DNA of 47,143 bases. It comes from Bradyrhizobiaceae bacterium (GTDB taxonomy: Bacteria; Bacteroidota; Ignavibacteria; Kapaibacteriales; Kapaibacteriaceae). The position numbers and the translations under genes were made by a program. The stretch covers positions 1 through 47,143 of the forward strand of contig JAGFIZ010000086.1 of NCBI GenBank assembly GCA_024103135.1, given 5' to 3'. The notes beneath the pieces are model-generated. The model worked only from the letters and a program-made list of their open reading frames with translations, had not been told where the DNA came from and did not search any database. Below, in pieces: positions 26,166-35,436 of this stretch (positions are counted from its first letter, which is position 1; each line of letters starts with the position of its first letter).

Positions 26166-27488
26166 ATGTTAGAACGCATTTTACTACTTGGCTCTGGCGG
26201 TAGAGAGCATGCACTCGCCAAAGCCCTCAAACGGTCGGCCTCATGTGAAACGCTGTGGTGTTGCCCCGGTAACCCAGGAATATGGGAACTGGCAGAGCGT
26301 GTAGATCTAGACTTCTTGAATTCGTCGGCGGTCATTCAATGGTGCAACCAGCACAAGCCAACGCTCATTGTGATTGGTCCGGAGCAGCCATTGGCCGCAG
26401 GCATTTCCGATGCATTGCGACGTGAAGGATTCACTGTGTTCGGTCCATCACAAGCAGCAGCCAGACTTGAGTCCAGCAAGGCCTTTGCAAAGGCCTTCAT
26501 GGGCCGACATAACATTCCTACGGCACAGTATAGAGAGTTCACCGACAGAGACTCTGCCCGTGAGTACGTTGCAGTTCACTCACTACCCGTGGTGATCAAG
26601 TATGACGGTCTTGCAGCAGGCAAGGGGGTTGTAGTTGCACAAACGACGGCAGAGGCCATCGAGGCAGTCGACAACATGTTCGACGGTGCGTATGGTACCG
26701 ACGGAGTCGTCATAGAGTCATTCCTTGAAGGCGTAGAGGCAAGCATCTTTGCCGTTACCGATGGAACCCACTATGTGACGTTGGCTCCATCGCATGATCA
26801 TAAGCGTGTAGGGGATGGCAACACAGGAAAGAATACTGGCGGCATGGGAGCCGTAGCTCCATCACCACGTGTAAGCAACGAGACACTTACAAAGGTGTGC
26901 ACGACCATCATCGAACCTACGATTCGTGGAATGGCAGAAGAGGGCAACCCCTTTGTAGGATGCCTGTACTGCGGAGTGATGATCGATAAGGAAGGCAACC
27001 CCTCGGTTGTCGAGTTCAATGCAAGGTTTGGCGACCCAGAAACACAGAGCGTGATGCAGGTCATTCGTGCCGATGTTGCCAGACTCTTTGCATCCGCAGC
27101 ACGTGGAGCACTGGACAGCGCTTCCATTACATCGGTTTGTGAGGGGGCTTCGGCATGTGTTGTTCTTGCGTCGGCAGGATATCCAGATTCGTATGCCAAG
27201 GGGAAGATGATAACTGGCATCCAAGAAGCATCCTCCCTTGAAGGAGTGGATGTGTATCATGCAGGAACTTCGATAGTGTCGGCGGACATGACCTCTGCTG
27301 ATAGACAGATACAGAACCACGATGCTCATGGCGATTCGTCGGTGTTGGTAACGTCTGGCGGACGTGTACTTGGCGTTACCGCACATGCATCAACACTGGT
27401 GGAGGCAATACAACGAGCCAATGCAGCGTGTGCCCTCATTACTTTCGAAGGGAAGTATCATCGAACAGACATTGGAATAGACGCATGA
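26166..27488 (+). CDS. purD: Phosphoribosylamine-glycine ligase (GAR synthetase)
   Basis: The 440-residue, ATP-grasp enzyme joins glycine to phosphoribosylamine in the second step of purine synthesis. Family blocks: LLLGSGGREHALA (start), IVIGPEQPLAAGISD (about 70-85), FGPSQAAARLESSKAFAK, VVIKYDGLAAGKGVVVA, APSHDHKRVGDGNTGKNTGGMGA, and the metal-binding EFNARFGDPETQ (about 283-294). The length is typical (420-440). ATGA overlap with the epimerase gene links the two in one transcript. Confidence 0.97.
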   Translation: MLERILLLGSGGREHALAKALKRSASCETLWCCPGNPGIWELAERVDLDFLNSSAVIQWCNQHKPTLIVIGPEQPLAAGISDALRREGFTVFGPSQAAARLESSKAFAKAFMGRHNIPTAQYREFTDRDSAREYVAVHSLPVVIKYDGLAAGKGVVVAQTTAEAIEAVDNMFDGAYGTDGVVIESFLEGVEASIFAVTDGTHYVTLAPSHDHKRVGDGNTGKNTGGMGAVAPSPRVSNETLTKVCTTIIEPTIRGMAEEGNPFVGCLYCGVMIDKEGNPSVVEFNARFGDPETQSVMQVIRADVARLFASAARGALDSASITSVCEGASACVVLASAGYPDSYAKGKMITGIQEASSLEGVDVYHAGTSIVSADMTSADRQIQNHDAHGDSSVLVTSGGRVLGVTAHASTLVEAIQRANAACALITFEGKYHRTDIGIDA

Positions 27489-28408
27489 AGATTCTGGTCA
27501 CCGGTGGAGCTGGATTTATCGGATCGCACCTCGTTGATGCATACATCGAACAAGGGCACGACGTCGTTGTCCTGGACGATCTCAGTACAGGCAAGACATC
27601 GAACATCAACCCCAAGGCAAGAGTAGTTGTTGCCGACGTCAACACCAACGTTCTCGACGAGCTCATGGCAAAAGAGCGTTTTGACGTTGTAAACCACCAT
27701 GCCGCACACATGGAGTTACGAGCAAGTCTCCTTAAGCCCCTTCATGATGCCAACGTCAACGTTCTCGGATCAATACGACTCCTCAACGCAGCTCGTGAAA
27801 CAGGTGTTAGGCATGTTGTCTTGGCGAGCACCACGGCCATCTACGGTGCACAGGTGCAATTCCCGGCTGATGAGTCGCATCCCATCGCCCCCTTATCGCC
27901 ATACGGCGCAAGTAAGTATTCGATGGAGTTGTATGCAGAATACTTCCGACGAGTACATCAGTTGTCGGTTACCAGTTTGCGCTATTCAACCGTGTACGGA
28001 CCACGACAGAACCCACACGGCGAGAGTGGCGTCGTAGCAATCTTCCTGGAACGATTCATTGATGGCAGGCAGGCGACCATACACGGCGATGGGGAGCAAA
28101 CCCGTGACTACGTCCACGTCCATGACGTCGTAGCAGCGAACATGCTTGCGAGTCAGCATAAACTCAACGACGTATACGTTGTAGCCTCGAATACCGAAGT
28201 GAGCGTGAACGAACTCGTTCGGCTTATGCGGCAGACCATCACGATACCAATTGATGTCGTGCATGGACCAAAGGTTAAAGGAGATGCACCGCGTACATTG
28301 TGTTGTGCAGATAAGTTGACGAATCACACAGGATGGAGACCATCCATCGGCATCGAACAGGGGATCGCCACAACGGCAGCATGGTTCATTCGCACGAAGG
28401 TTAAATAA
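27485..28408 (+). CDS. NAD-dependent nucleotide-sugar epimerase/dehydratase (GalE-like SDR)
   Basis: A 307-residue protein read from ATG 27485, where the start overlaps the purD stop as ATGA; the open frame reaches further upstream but lies inside purD. The Rossmann motif GGAGFIGSH (residues 7-15), VLDDLSTGK, ASTTAIYGAQ and catalytic Tyr140-x3-Lys144 in YGASKYSMELY are the extended SDR signatures, and ETRDYVHVHDVV-like TRDYVHVHDVVAAN follows. It probably interconverts UDP-glucose and UDP-galactose or a related sugar for the envelope, but substrate specificity cannot be set from sequence alone. Confidence 0.9.
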   Translation: MKILVTGGAGFIGSHLVDAYIEQGHDVVVLDDLSTGKTSNINPKARVVVADVNTNVLDELMAKERFDVVNHHAAHMELRASLLKPLHDANVNVLGSIRLLNAARETGVRHVVLASTTAIYGAQVQFPADESHPIAPLSPYGASKYSMELYAEYFRRVHQLSVTSLRYSTVYGPRQNPHGESGVVAIFLERFIDGRQATIHGDGEQTRDYVHVHDVVAANMLASQHKLNDVYVVASNTEVSVNELVRLMRQTITIPIDVVHGPKVKGDAPRTLCCADKLTNHTGWRPSIGIEQGIATTAAWFIRTKVK

Positions 28409-28477
28409 GACCTCCGTATCCGAATAGTAACTGCTGCAACTCCTTTAGCCATCGTGATTTGCAAACCATGTGGTACA

Positions 28478-28493
28478 TGTGCATAATTGCACA
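28478..28493. promoter_or_regulatory. CRP/FNR-type palindrome upstream of the respiratory cluster
   Basis: TGTGCATAATTGCACA has the half-sites TGTG-N8-CACA in the exact spacing of CRP-family operators. A second repeat, CATGT-GGT-ACATG, overlaps it at 28467-28479. A near-match -7 box, TATCTTCG, lies at 28538-28545, which would put the palindrome centre about 65 bases before the transcript start. Confidence 0.45.
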
Positions 28494-28593
28494 AGATCAT
28501 TCGTGTTTTTCAAAATGAGTTAAAGCCATTGGGATTGTATCTTCGTGCGCTTTGAACCGATTCACTTTTCAGGAACCTAGAGAAGTCTACTCA

Positions 28594-29127
28594 ATGAATA
28601 CTGTTTTGCGACTCTTGTTCCATAGTACTCTTTCAATATTGCTAGTGTGTGTTATTACCTCGTGCAATGTGAAGGGACTGTTTACAAAGTATGGTGATGA
28701 CCCAGTGTGGGTCGATCCAAACGCTGCCAAGGAAACAGCATCAGCATCCTCGGCAGATGATGGCGGGCCGGGCAAGGACGTCTACGGCCGCATTTGTGCT
28801 GCATGCCACCTCGGAAACGGGAAGGGTGTGCCAGCCAACAACATTCCGCCACTAGCGGGATCCGAGATTGCTCAAGGTGATGCCACCAAGCCAATAAGCA
28901 TTGTTCTCCATGGTTTCATGGGACCAATCGAACGGGGTGGAACGCAGATCAATGGTCAAATGGCGGCGTGGAAGGATCAACTGTCCGACCAACAGATTGC
29001 CGACGTGCTTACCTACGTGCGTAAATCGTTTGGAAATAGCGGAGATCCCGTTTCGGCCGACGACGTAAAGGCAGTGCGCGAAGCCACTGCATCAAGACTT
29101 ACACCATACACAGAAGCTGAACTTTAA
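28594..29127 (+). CDS. Lipoprotein monoheme cytochrome c, first gene of the respiratory cluster
   Basis: A 177-residue protein read from ATG 28594 (MNTVLRLLFHSTLSILLVCV, then ITSC lipobox). An in-frame start at 28552 would extend the hydrophilic N-terminus and is less likely. The heme motif CAACH sits at Cys68-His72, with a class I fold around it and Met as possible sixth ligand in HGFMGPI or in GQMAAW. It is probably anchored at the periplasmic side of the membrane and carries electrons from ACIII to the oxidase. It is 12 bases before ctaC. Confidence 0.9.
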   Translation: MNTVLRLLFHSTLSILLVCVITSCNVKGLFTKYGDDPVWVDPNAAKETASASSADDGGPGKDVYGRICAACHLGNGKGVPANNIPPLAGSEIAQGDATKPISIVLHGFMGPIERGGTQINGQMAAWKDQLSDQQIADVLTYVRKSFGNSGDPVSADDVKAVREATASRLTPYTEAEL

Positions 29128-29139
29128 GCAGAGATAAAT

Positions 29140-30039
29140 ATGCCGCAGTGGATTGAACGAATGCTTCACGCCGCTTTCTCGTCGATAGACATGCTGGCGT
29201 GGTTCCCAGAGAACATTAGCACCTATGGCAAGGAACTAGACGATCTCTTCAAGATCATCTACTGGTTGTGTGTTGCCATCTTCTTCCTCACGTTTGGTCT
29301 GATGGGTCTGTTCATGATCATCTACCGCAAGCGTGAAGGTCACAAAGCCTACAACTATCATGGTAACAACGTGGTGGAGATAACGTGGACCATCCTGCCA
29401 ACCATGTTGTTCTTTGGTCTGGGCTTGTACTCTGACGACATGTGGCAGACTACGAAGTACTCTGCCCGTGTACCAAAGGCCGACGTTGAAATCTTATGCC
29501 TTGGCAAACAATTCGGGTGGTACTTCCTGTACCCTGGAGCTGACGGCAAGTTTGGACGTAATGCCTATAACGACGAGAGTGCTCGTGAGCTGATGTCCCT
29601 TACGAACCCGTTTGGTCGTGACACGACCGACCCCAACGGTGCCGATGACTTTGTCACCGAAAACCAGTTCACCGTACCGATGAATGCCGACATCGTTGTT
29701 CGCGGTTCGGCAATTGATGTGATCCACTCCTTCTTCTTGCCACATGCACGAGTAAAGCAGGACGTGATCCCAGGTACATGGATGAACATCTGGTTCAATC
29801 TCACCAAGACAGGCAAGTATGAGCTGGCCTGTGCAGAGTTGTGCGGAAGTGGACACTATTCAATGCGAGCCGTCTACACAATACTGTCGCCTGCCGATTA
29901 TGATAAATGGCTCGACCAAAAGAACCAGGAAAGTCTTGCCATTCGCGGTCTACTTCCTACGGCACCAGCTGCCGAGGCAACTTCGGATAGTACCGCAACA
30001 GCAGAAGAAACTTCAGAAACAGAGAACGGAGAACAATAA
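29140..30039 (+). CDS. ctaC: Cytochrome c oxidase subunit II (CuA subunit)
   Basis: The 299-residue protein has two N-terminal membrane helices (about 37-60 and 80-97) and a CuA cupredoxin domain with His196 (IHSFFLPHARVKQD), Cys231, Glu233, Cys235, His239 and Met242 (CAELCGSGHYSM). No fused heme c domain follows the cupredoxin, unlike the subunit II of classical caa3 oxidases; the separate cytochrome c gene upstream may fill that place. The Ala/Thr/Glu-rich tail (about 270-299) is low complexity. The TAA stop overlaps the ATG of ctaD by one base. Confidence 0.96.
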   Translation: MPQWIERMLHAAFSSIDMLAWFPENISTYGKELDDLFKIIYWLCVAIFFLTFGLMGLFMIIYRKREGHKAYNYHGNNVVEITWTILPTMLFFGLGLYSDDMWQTTKYSARVPKADVEILCLGKQFGWYFLYPGADGKFGRNAYNDESARELMSLTNPFGRDTTDPNGADDFVTENQFTVPMNADIVVRGSAIDVIHSFFLPHARVKQDVIPGTWMNIWFNLTKTGKYELACAELCGSGHYSMRAVYTILSPADYDKWLDQKNQESLAIRGLLPTAPAAEATSDSTATAEETSETENGEQ

Positions 30040-31883
30040 TGAATACAACTGCTGCCGCACTTGGGGTACATGCAGATCATGTGGGTGCCAACGAGCATGC
30101 TCATGAACATCACCATGAGCTGCCGTGGTACAGGAAGTATCTGTTTAGCACGGACCATAAGGTCATCGCCAAGCAGTTCATGATTTCCTCCTTCTTCTTC
30201 TTGTTTGTTGGCGGAATGTTCGCACTGTTCATTCGCTGGCAACTTGCTTATCCTGGACAGCCCATTCCTGTGATCGGGCACATCCTTCCTGATACCTGGG
30301 TTACCGAACCAGGGAGCGGCGTGATAACCCCTGAGTTTTACGCTCAGCTCTTGTCGATGCACGGCACGGTGATGGTCTTCCTCGTCATTATTCCTTTTGC
30401 TACGGGCATGTTTGGCAACTTCTGTATCCCGCTCATGCTAGGGACGGATGATATGGCCTTGCCACGACTGAACATGTGGTCGTTCTGGCTCCTGCCACCA
30501 GGTGGCTTGATCATGTTTGCTGGATTCTTTACCCAGACAGGGTATGCTGGGGCGGGGTGGACCAGCTATCCACCGTTGAGTGCGTTAACGCAGTTTCCGG
30601 TGTTTACCATAACCGGACAAACCTTGTGGTTGATTGCCGTCTTCTTGATCGGATTCTCGTCAATCCTTGGTGCCGTGAACTACGTAACAACCATTCTCAA
30701 TAAGCGTGCAAAGGGTATGGGGCTCTTCGACATGCCCCTTACCGTATGGGCTTTGTTCATCACGGCCATCATGGTTACGCTTGGTACGCCAGTGCTGGCA
30801 TCGGGTCTGGCCATGTTGTTCTTCGACAACTTCCTCCATACGAGCTTCTTCTTGCCAGACCATCTGGTGAGTGCAACGGGCCATGGATTCGAAGTAGGAA
30901 CGGGTCAGCCAATCCTCTTCCAGCACGTCTTCTGGTTCTACTCACACCCAGCCGTATACATCATGATTCTGCCATTGATGGGTGTGGTGAGCGACGTATT
31001 GTCGGTATTCTCTCGTAAGCCCGTTTATGGCTACAAGGCCATGGTGTTTTCGCTGGTTGGTATTGCAACGTTGGGATTCATCGTGTGGGGACACCACATG
31101 TTCCAGTCGGGCATGAACCCGCTGTTGGGCACGACGTTCATGTTGTCAACCATCGTCATTGCCGTACCATCATCCATTAAGACGTTCAACTGGCTTGGTA
31201 CGATTTGGCGAGGGAACATCCACTTCTCTGCAGCACTGTTGAGTGCTTTGTCGTTCGTTAGTATGTTCATCATCGGTGGACTATCGGGCATCTTTATGGC
31301 CTCGGCACCGGTCGACATCTTCATTCACGACACCTACTTCATCGTTGCGCACATTCACTATGTGCTCTTTGGAGGTTCGCTCTTCGGGATTTTTGCCGGT
31401 ATCTACTACTGGTATCCAAAGATGTTTGGCAAGATGCTCAGCGAAACCTGGGCAAAGCGCCATGTATTCTGGTCATTCGTATTCTTTAACGGAACGTTCT
31501 TCCCGATGCACGTGCTAGGGGTAGGCGGACACATGCGTCGGATCTACGATCCAAATGTCTACGACTTCCTCAAGGGTATGCAGCCAATGAACGAGTTCAT
31601 TACGGTCTGTGCCATTGGTCTTGGCTTCACACAGCTAATTCTTGTTGGTAATATCATCTACCACATCAAGTACGGCAAGAAGGCACCGCGGAACCCATGG
31701 AATGCCAACACCCTTGAATGGGCAGCACCGGCACATCCAGGACATGGCAACTTTGACCGTGACATTACGGTGTATCGTGGACCATACGAGTATTCCGTTC
31801 CTGGAAGAGAGCTCGATTACTGGCCACAGTGGGAGCCAGGTAAGTCGATCAGTGTTCATCACCATACGGTGGCTGTTGACTGA
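30039..31883 (+). CDS. ctaD: Cytochrome c oxidase subunit I, A2-type heme-copper oxidase
   Basis: The 614-residue protein binds heme a, heme a3 and CuB and pumps protons while reducing oxygen. The ligand motifs are intact: SMHGTVMVF (heme a), FYSHPAVY (CuB His303 and cross-linked Tyr307), WGHHMFQSGM (CuB pair) and FIVAHIHYVLFGG (heme ligands). In place of the helix VI Glu of A1 oxidases there is Ala305, and Tyr301-Ser302 precede it, the YSHP signature of A2-type enzymes such as those of Rhodothermus and Thermus. The N-terminus is His-rich. TGATG overlap leads into ctaA. Confidence 0.98.
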   Translation: MNTTAAALGVHADHVGANEHAHEHHHELPWYRKYLFSTDHKVIAKQFMISSFFFLFVGGMFALFIRWQLAYPGQPIPVIGHILPDTWVTEPGSGVITPEFYAQLLSMHGTVMVFLVIIPFATGMFGNFCIPLMLGTDDMALPRLNMWSFWLLPPGGLIMFAGFFTQTGYAGAGWTSYPPLSALTQFPVFTITGQTLWLIAVFLIGFSSILGAVNYVTTILNKRAKGMGLFDMPLTVWALFITAIMVTLGTPVLASGLAMLFFDNFLHTSFFLPDHLVSATGHGFEVGTGQPILFQHVFWFYSHPAVYIMILPLMGVVSDVLSVFSRKPVYGYKAMVFSLVGIATLGFIVWGHHMFQSGMNPLLGTTFMLSTIVIAVPSSIKTFNWLGTIWRGNIHFSAALLSALSFVSMFIIGGLSGIFMASAPVDIFIHDTYFIVAHIHYVLFGGSLFGIFAGIYYWYPKMFGKMLSETWAKRHVFWSFVFFNGTFFPMHVLGVGGHMRRIYDPNVYDFLKGMQPMNEFITVCAIGLGFTQLILVGNIIYHIKYGKKAPRNPWNANTLEWAAPAHPGHGNFDRDITVYRGPYEYSVPGRELDYWPQWEPGKSISVHHHTVAVD

Positions 31884-32998
31884 TGTCGGTACGACAACTC
31901 AGTGTAGTCCTTGCCATTCTTACGTTTGGCCTCATCGTATGGGGTGCGCACGTAAACACCACTCAGAGTGGGATGGCATTTCCAGATTGGCCTACGTCCA
32001 ACACGAATCCGATGTTGACGTATGCGCCATCGCAATGGCTTTGGCAGGGCGATAAGTTCTGGGAGCATGGACACCGGTTGTTTGCAAGTCTCGTAGGGCT
32101 CATCACCGTTGGCGTTACCATCCTGGCATGGCGTGAAACTCCACGTCAGGAACGTCCCAATGGTTCGATTGCCGGCTTCTCCTTATTGGTGCTGGGCACG
32201 GTTGTCTCTGCCATCATTGGCTTACAGTCCATGCCGACAGGATTCATGGAGAGCTTCATGATTGCCATGGCGCTTACGCTTGTTGGCTTTGTGGTGGCGG
32301 CCTTTCGTTCAACAGAACAGCGCAGGATACTCTGGCTCTGTCTTGCTGCCTTTGCAGGCGTGTGTCTGCAGGGTGCGTTTGGCGGATATACCGTGAGGCA
32401 TCAGCTTCCGGTGTGGACCAGTACCGTGCACGGTATGTTGGCCGAGGTGTTCTTTACGATTGTGCTAGCCATTGTGATGCTCTCAAGGACGCGTGTTGCT
32501 CATCAACAGCAAGCACCACACTCACATGCACTCCAGCGTGTGGTTGTAGGAACGTGGTTGCTTATTGGCATCCAGTTTTTACTTGGGGCATTAACTAGAC
32601 ATTCTGAAAGTTGGGGAGTAAGCAGTTCTTGGCCAATGTGGGATTCCACAAGTTTCCTTCCTTCTGCTGAGTTATGGCAGTACCCACAGGTAGCCATCCA
32701 CTTTATTCATCGCACCATGGCCTATGTGGTTGGTGCGGTGATCCTACTGCAGTGGTGGCAGGCACGTCAAACATCGTTTGGCAGACTAGCGCTCATGCAA
32801 GTTGTCCTCGTTGTAATCCAGGTTGCACTCGGCGCAGGCATCATCTTTACTGCTCGTGAAGAAGTCACGACCACCGCCCACGTAATGGTCGGTGTAGTGC
32901 TCCTGGCATCATCGGCCTGGATGGGACTACGTATTGTCTTTAACAGTCCAACTTCCGATGCAGCCCATGCATCAGCTCTTGCAGGAGTGCGATCATGA
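31883..32998 (+). CDS. ctaA: Heme A synthase (COX15/CtaA)
   Basis: The 371-residue membrane protein has about eight helices in two four-helix bundles. Heme ligand histidines are present as in the family: EHGHRLFAS (near 60), STVHGMLAE (near 180), AIHFIHRTMAYV (near 270) and TTAHVMVGV (near 335). It oxidises heme O to heme A. The start overlaps the ctaD stop (TGATG) and its stop overlaps ctaB (ATGA), so the three are translationally coupled. The N-terminal WGAHVNTTQSGMAFPDWP is the typical first loop. Confidence 0.94.
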   Translation: MSVRQLSVVLAILTFGLIVWGAHVNTTQSGMAFPDWPTSNTNPMLTYAPSQWLWQGDKFWEHGHRLFASLVGLITVGVTILAWRETPRQERPNGSIAGFSLLVLGTVVSAIIGLQSMPTGFMESFMIAMALTLVGFVVAAFRSTEQRRILWLCLAAFAGVCLQGAFGGYTVRHQLPVWTSTVHGMLAEVFFTIVLAIVMLSRTRVAHQQQAPHSHALQRVVVGTWLLIGIQFLLGALTRHSESWGVSSSWPMWDSTSFLPSAELWQYPQVAIHFIHRTMAYVVGAVILLQWWQARQTSFGRLALMQVVLVVIQVALGAGIIFTAREEVTTTAHVMVGVVLLASSAWMGLRIVFNSPTSDAAHASALAGVRS

Positions 32999-33915
32999 AC
33001 AGCACGACGTCTGCAATTGCGATGACCCAAGCCCCCTCCCTTGTCCGCGAGTACTATGAACTCACGAAACCTGGGATCACGCAGATGGTGGTGTTGACCA
33101 CGCTGACCGGGTATTACTTAGCCATTGAGGGTGATGTGCTGAGTTATGCATCAAGTGGACATAACTGGCTTCACTTCCTGGCCACCATCGTTGGTACCAC
33201 GCTCGTGAGTAGTGGCAGTTGTGTGCTCAACCACGTACTTGAGCGTCGGAATGACGCGCTGATGAAGCGTACTGCAAAGCGACCAATTCCTGCTGGTGTT
33301 ATTTCCGTTTCCAGTGCAACATGGTTCAGCATCATCCTCACCGTCGTCGGCCTGGTGATGCTCTCCGTTACCAACTGGCTTACCGTAGGATTGGCCATTG
33401 GTGCCTGGTTATCATACGTCGCCGTATACACGCCGTTGAAGCAGCGCACAACACTCTCCTTGCTCATTGGTGGTATCCCTGGTGCGCTTCCATTTGCTGG
33501 CGGGTGGACGTCAGTTACTGGGACCTTTGACTGGACTGCCACGGCATTGTTTGCCATTCTCTTCTTCTGGCAGATGCCGCACTTCCTTGCTCTAAGCTGG
33601 ATGTACAAGTCCGATTACCAGGAAGGTGGCTATGCCATGCATGCCGTCGGCGACAATGCCGCACAGCGCGTAGGGATGCAAACACTTCTGTACAGTGCAA
33701 TGTTGCTTGCAACGCTACTTGCACCATCGCTGTTAGGCATAACAGGGATGGTGTATGCCATCGGTGCTGTCGCACTCGGCAGTTGGCTACTTATTGAATC
33801 AGAACTCTTTCGTCGAACAACCCAACCACGATCTGCCCGCAGGGTACTGCTTACCTCGTATGCCGTACTCATGGGTGCCTTGTTGTTGATGGTTATCGAT
33901 AAGGTGACAGTTTGA
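32995..33915 (+). CDS. ctaB: Protoheme IX farnesyltransferase (heme O synthase)
   Basis: The 306-residue integral membrane prenyltransferase attaches a farnesyl group to heme B, the first step toward heme A. The prenyl-diphosphate loop reads NHVLERRNDALMKRTAKRP (near 80), with a Glu where many members have Asp. YTPLKQRTTLSLLIGGIPGALPFAGGW and FFWQMPHFLALSWMYKSDY are diagnostic blocks. About eight membrane helices. It starts within the ctaA stop (ATGA) and lies before subunit III, so heme A synthesis is made with the oxidase. Confidence 0.96.
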   Translation: MNSTTSAIAMTQAPSLVREYYELTKPGITQMVVLTTLTGYYLAIEGDVLSYASSGHNWLHFLATIVGTTLVSSGSCVLNHVLERRNDALMKRTAKRPIPAGVISVSSATWFSIILTVVGLVMLSVTNWLTVGLAIGAWLSYVAVYTPLKQRTTLSLLIGGIPGALPFAGGWTSVTGTFDWTATALFAILFFWQMPHFLALSWMYKSDYQEGGYAMHAVGDNAAQRVGMQTLLYSAMLLATLLAPSLLGITGMVYAIGAVALGSWLLIESELFRRTTQPRSARRVLLTSYAVLMGALLLMVIDKVTV

Positions 33916-33946
33916 AAACGCATTTACCAACTCAATTGGATTTGGC

Positions 33947-34570
33947 ATGTCTTCAGCATTGAACCTGGCGCATGAGCCACTCACCAAGATCCCTAGTGGC
34001 AAGCTAGCCATGTGGGCATTCCTGGCATCAGAGCTAATGTTTTTTTCTGGCTTCTTCGGGGCCTTTATCGTGTTGCGTAGTGGCAACTATGATGTGTTTG
34101 GAGCTGGCTCGGCCATGCTTGACTGGAAGCTTGCTACGCTCAACACCTTCATCCTCATTGGTAGCTCGCTCACCATGGCCTTAAGCATCTACCATCTTGA
34201 GAAGAAGAACAACAACATGTTCCGGTTGTTCATTGGACTTACCACGTTAGGGGGCTTTGGCTTCTTGATCGTCAAGTGGATCGAATACTCGGCCAAGTTC
34301 CATCATGGATTGTTCCCTGGACAGGAGCACCACACACTGTTCTTTAGCTTCTACTTCTTGATGACGGGATTCCACGCCGTTCACGTTATTGCCGGGATGA
34401 TCCCCATGGGCTACATGTTCTTCCGCTCCTTCTCGAAGGATGGGTATCCATACCCATGGAAGGTCGAGACCTTGGGACTGTATTGGCACTTCGTCGACCT
34501 GATGTGGATTTTCATCTTCCCAGCCTTGTACCTAATGATTCCCTATCACGCAGCAGTTGCTGGACACTAA
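33947..34570 (+). CDS. ctaE: Cytochrome c oxidase subunit III
   Basis: The 207-residue protein has five predicted helices, the short form of subunit III, and the family blocks MWAFLASELMFFSGFFGAF, FLIVKWIEYSAKF, FFSFYFLMTGFHAVHVIAGM and GLYWHFVDLMWIFIFPALY. It stabilises proton uptake by subunit I. It lies 31 bases after ctaB and 12 before ctaF. Confidence 0.95.
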   Translation: MSSALNLAHEPLTKIPSGKLAMWAFLASELMFFSGFFGAFIVLRSGNYDVFGAGSAMLDWKLATLNTFILIGSSLTMALSIYHLEKKNNNMFRLFIGLTTLGGFGFLIVKWIEYSAKFHHGLFPGQEHHTLFFSFYFLMTGFHAVHVIAGMIPMGYMFFRSFSKDGYPYPWKVETLGLYWHFVDLMWIFIFPALYLMIPYHAAVAGH

Positions 34571-34582
34571 GGAACATACACC

Positions 34583-34894
34583 ATGAGCGACCACGCAAAT
34601 CCGATTCCATCGTACATGAAGGTGTTCTATGCACTGTTGTCGTTGACAGTGCTCACCGTTGTTGCGGCCAAGCTCCTTGAGTTCCCGCATTCATGGGGGA
34701 CGCCTGGCGATATGCTTCACGTTTCCATCGGCGTCGTCATCGCCGTCGTTAAGGTACTCTGCGTGATGTACATCTTCATGCATTTGAAGTTCGATTCAAA
34801 ACTCCTGCGAGCATTCGTGGCGATTCCTGTTGCCTTGTTTATCGCGATGATTTTTGGTCTCATGTTCCTTGAACATTTCTCCTACACTCACTGA
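34583..34894 (+). CDS. ctaF: Cytochrome c oxidase subunit IV (prokaryotic COX4 type)
   Basis: The 103-residue protein has three hydrophobic helices (about 12-32, 43-65 and 76-97) and the typical KVLCVMYIFMHLKFDSKLLR loop of prokaryotic subunit IV (PF03626-like). It is a small structural subunit of the oxidase. The TGA stop overlaps the start of the Sco gene (TGATG). Confidence 0.88.
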   Translation: MSDHANPIPSYMKVFYALLSLTVLTVVAAKLLEFPHSWGTPGDMLHVSIGVVIAVVKVLCVMYIFMHLKFDSKLLRAFVAIPVALFIAMIFGLMFLEHFSYTH

Positions 34895-35436
34895 TGCGGT
34901 ACGTTACCCTCTTTATTGTGCTTGGTATGCTAATGGCTTCATGTAAGCCGGAGGAACACACTGGTATTCCAGTGCGGCCAGCACCAAGCTTTAAGGGGGT
35001 CGACCAAAACGGTCAACAATTCACGAGTGAAGCACTAAAGGGCACGCCCTGGCTGGCATCATTTTTCTTTACAACATGCCAGAGTGTCTGTCCAGTGCTT
35101 AACGCAGAACAGCGAACACTTGTGAACGAGTTTGGCAACAAGTTGAAGTTTGTATCCATCAGCACAGATCCTTCCGTCGACACGGGCGCAACACTTGCCG
35201 CTTATGCCAAGGAGTATGGTGCTGTACCTGGAACCTGGTGGATGCTCAACATTCCGGAAACAGAGATGCGTGAGCTATCCACAAAAGGATTCCTGCTCAT
35301 GGATCCCAAGGAACCAGAAATGCATAGCACGCGCCTGGTTGCTGTTGACGCAGAAGGAATGATACAAGGATACTTTGATAGTTCGGACAGTTTGGAGATG
35401 CAACGACTACGCACATGGATCAGCTCCCAGCTATGA
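34894..35436 (+). CDS. sco: SCO1/SenC copper chaperone lipoprotein
   Basis: The 180-residue protein carries a lipobox (LMASC, Cys17) and a thioredoxin-like domain with the copper-binding CxxxC (Cys62, Cys66 in TTCQSVCP) and the distal His144 (MHSTRLVAVD). Sco proteins deliver Cu to, or reduce, the CuA site of subunit II. It overlaps the next gene by 22 bases, so the two are tightly coupled. Confidence 0.95.
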   Translation: MRYVTLFIVLGMLMASCKPEEHTGIPVRPAPSFKGVDQNGQQFTSEALKGTPWLASFFFTTCQSVCPVLNAEQRTLVNEFGNKLKFVSISTDPSVDTGATLAAYAKEYGAVPGTWWMLNIPETEMRELSTKGFLLMDPKEPEMHSTRLVAVDAEGMIQGYFDSSDSLEMQRLRTWISSQL

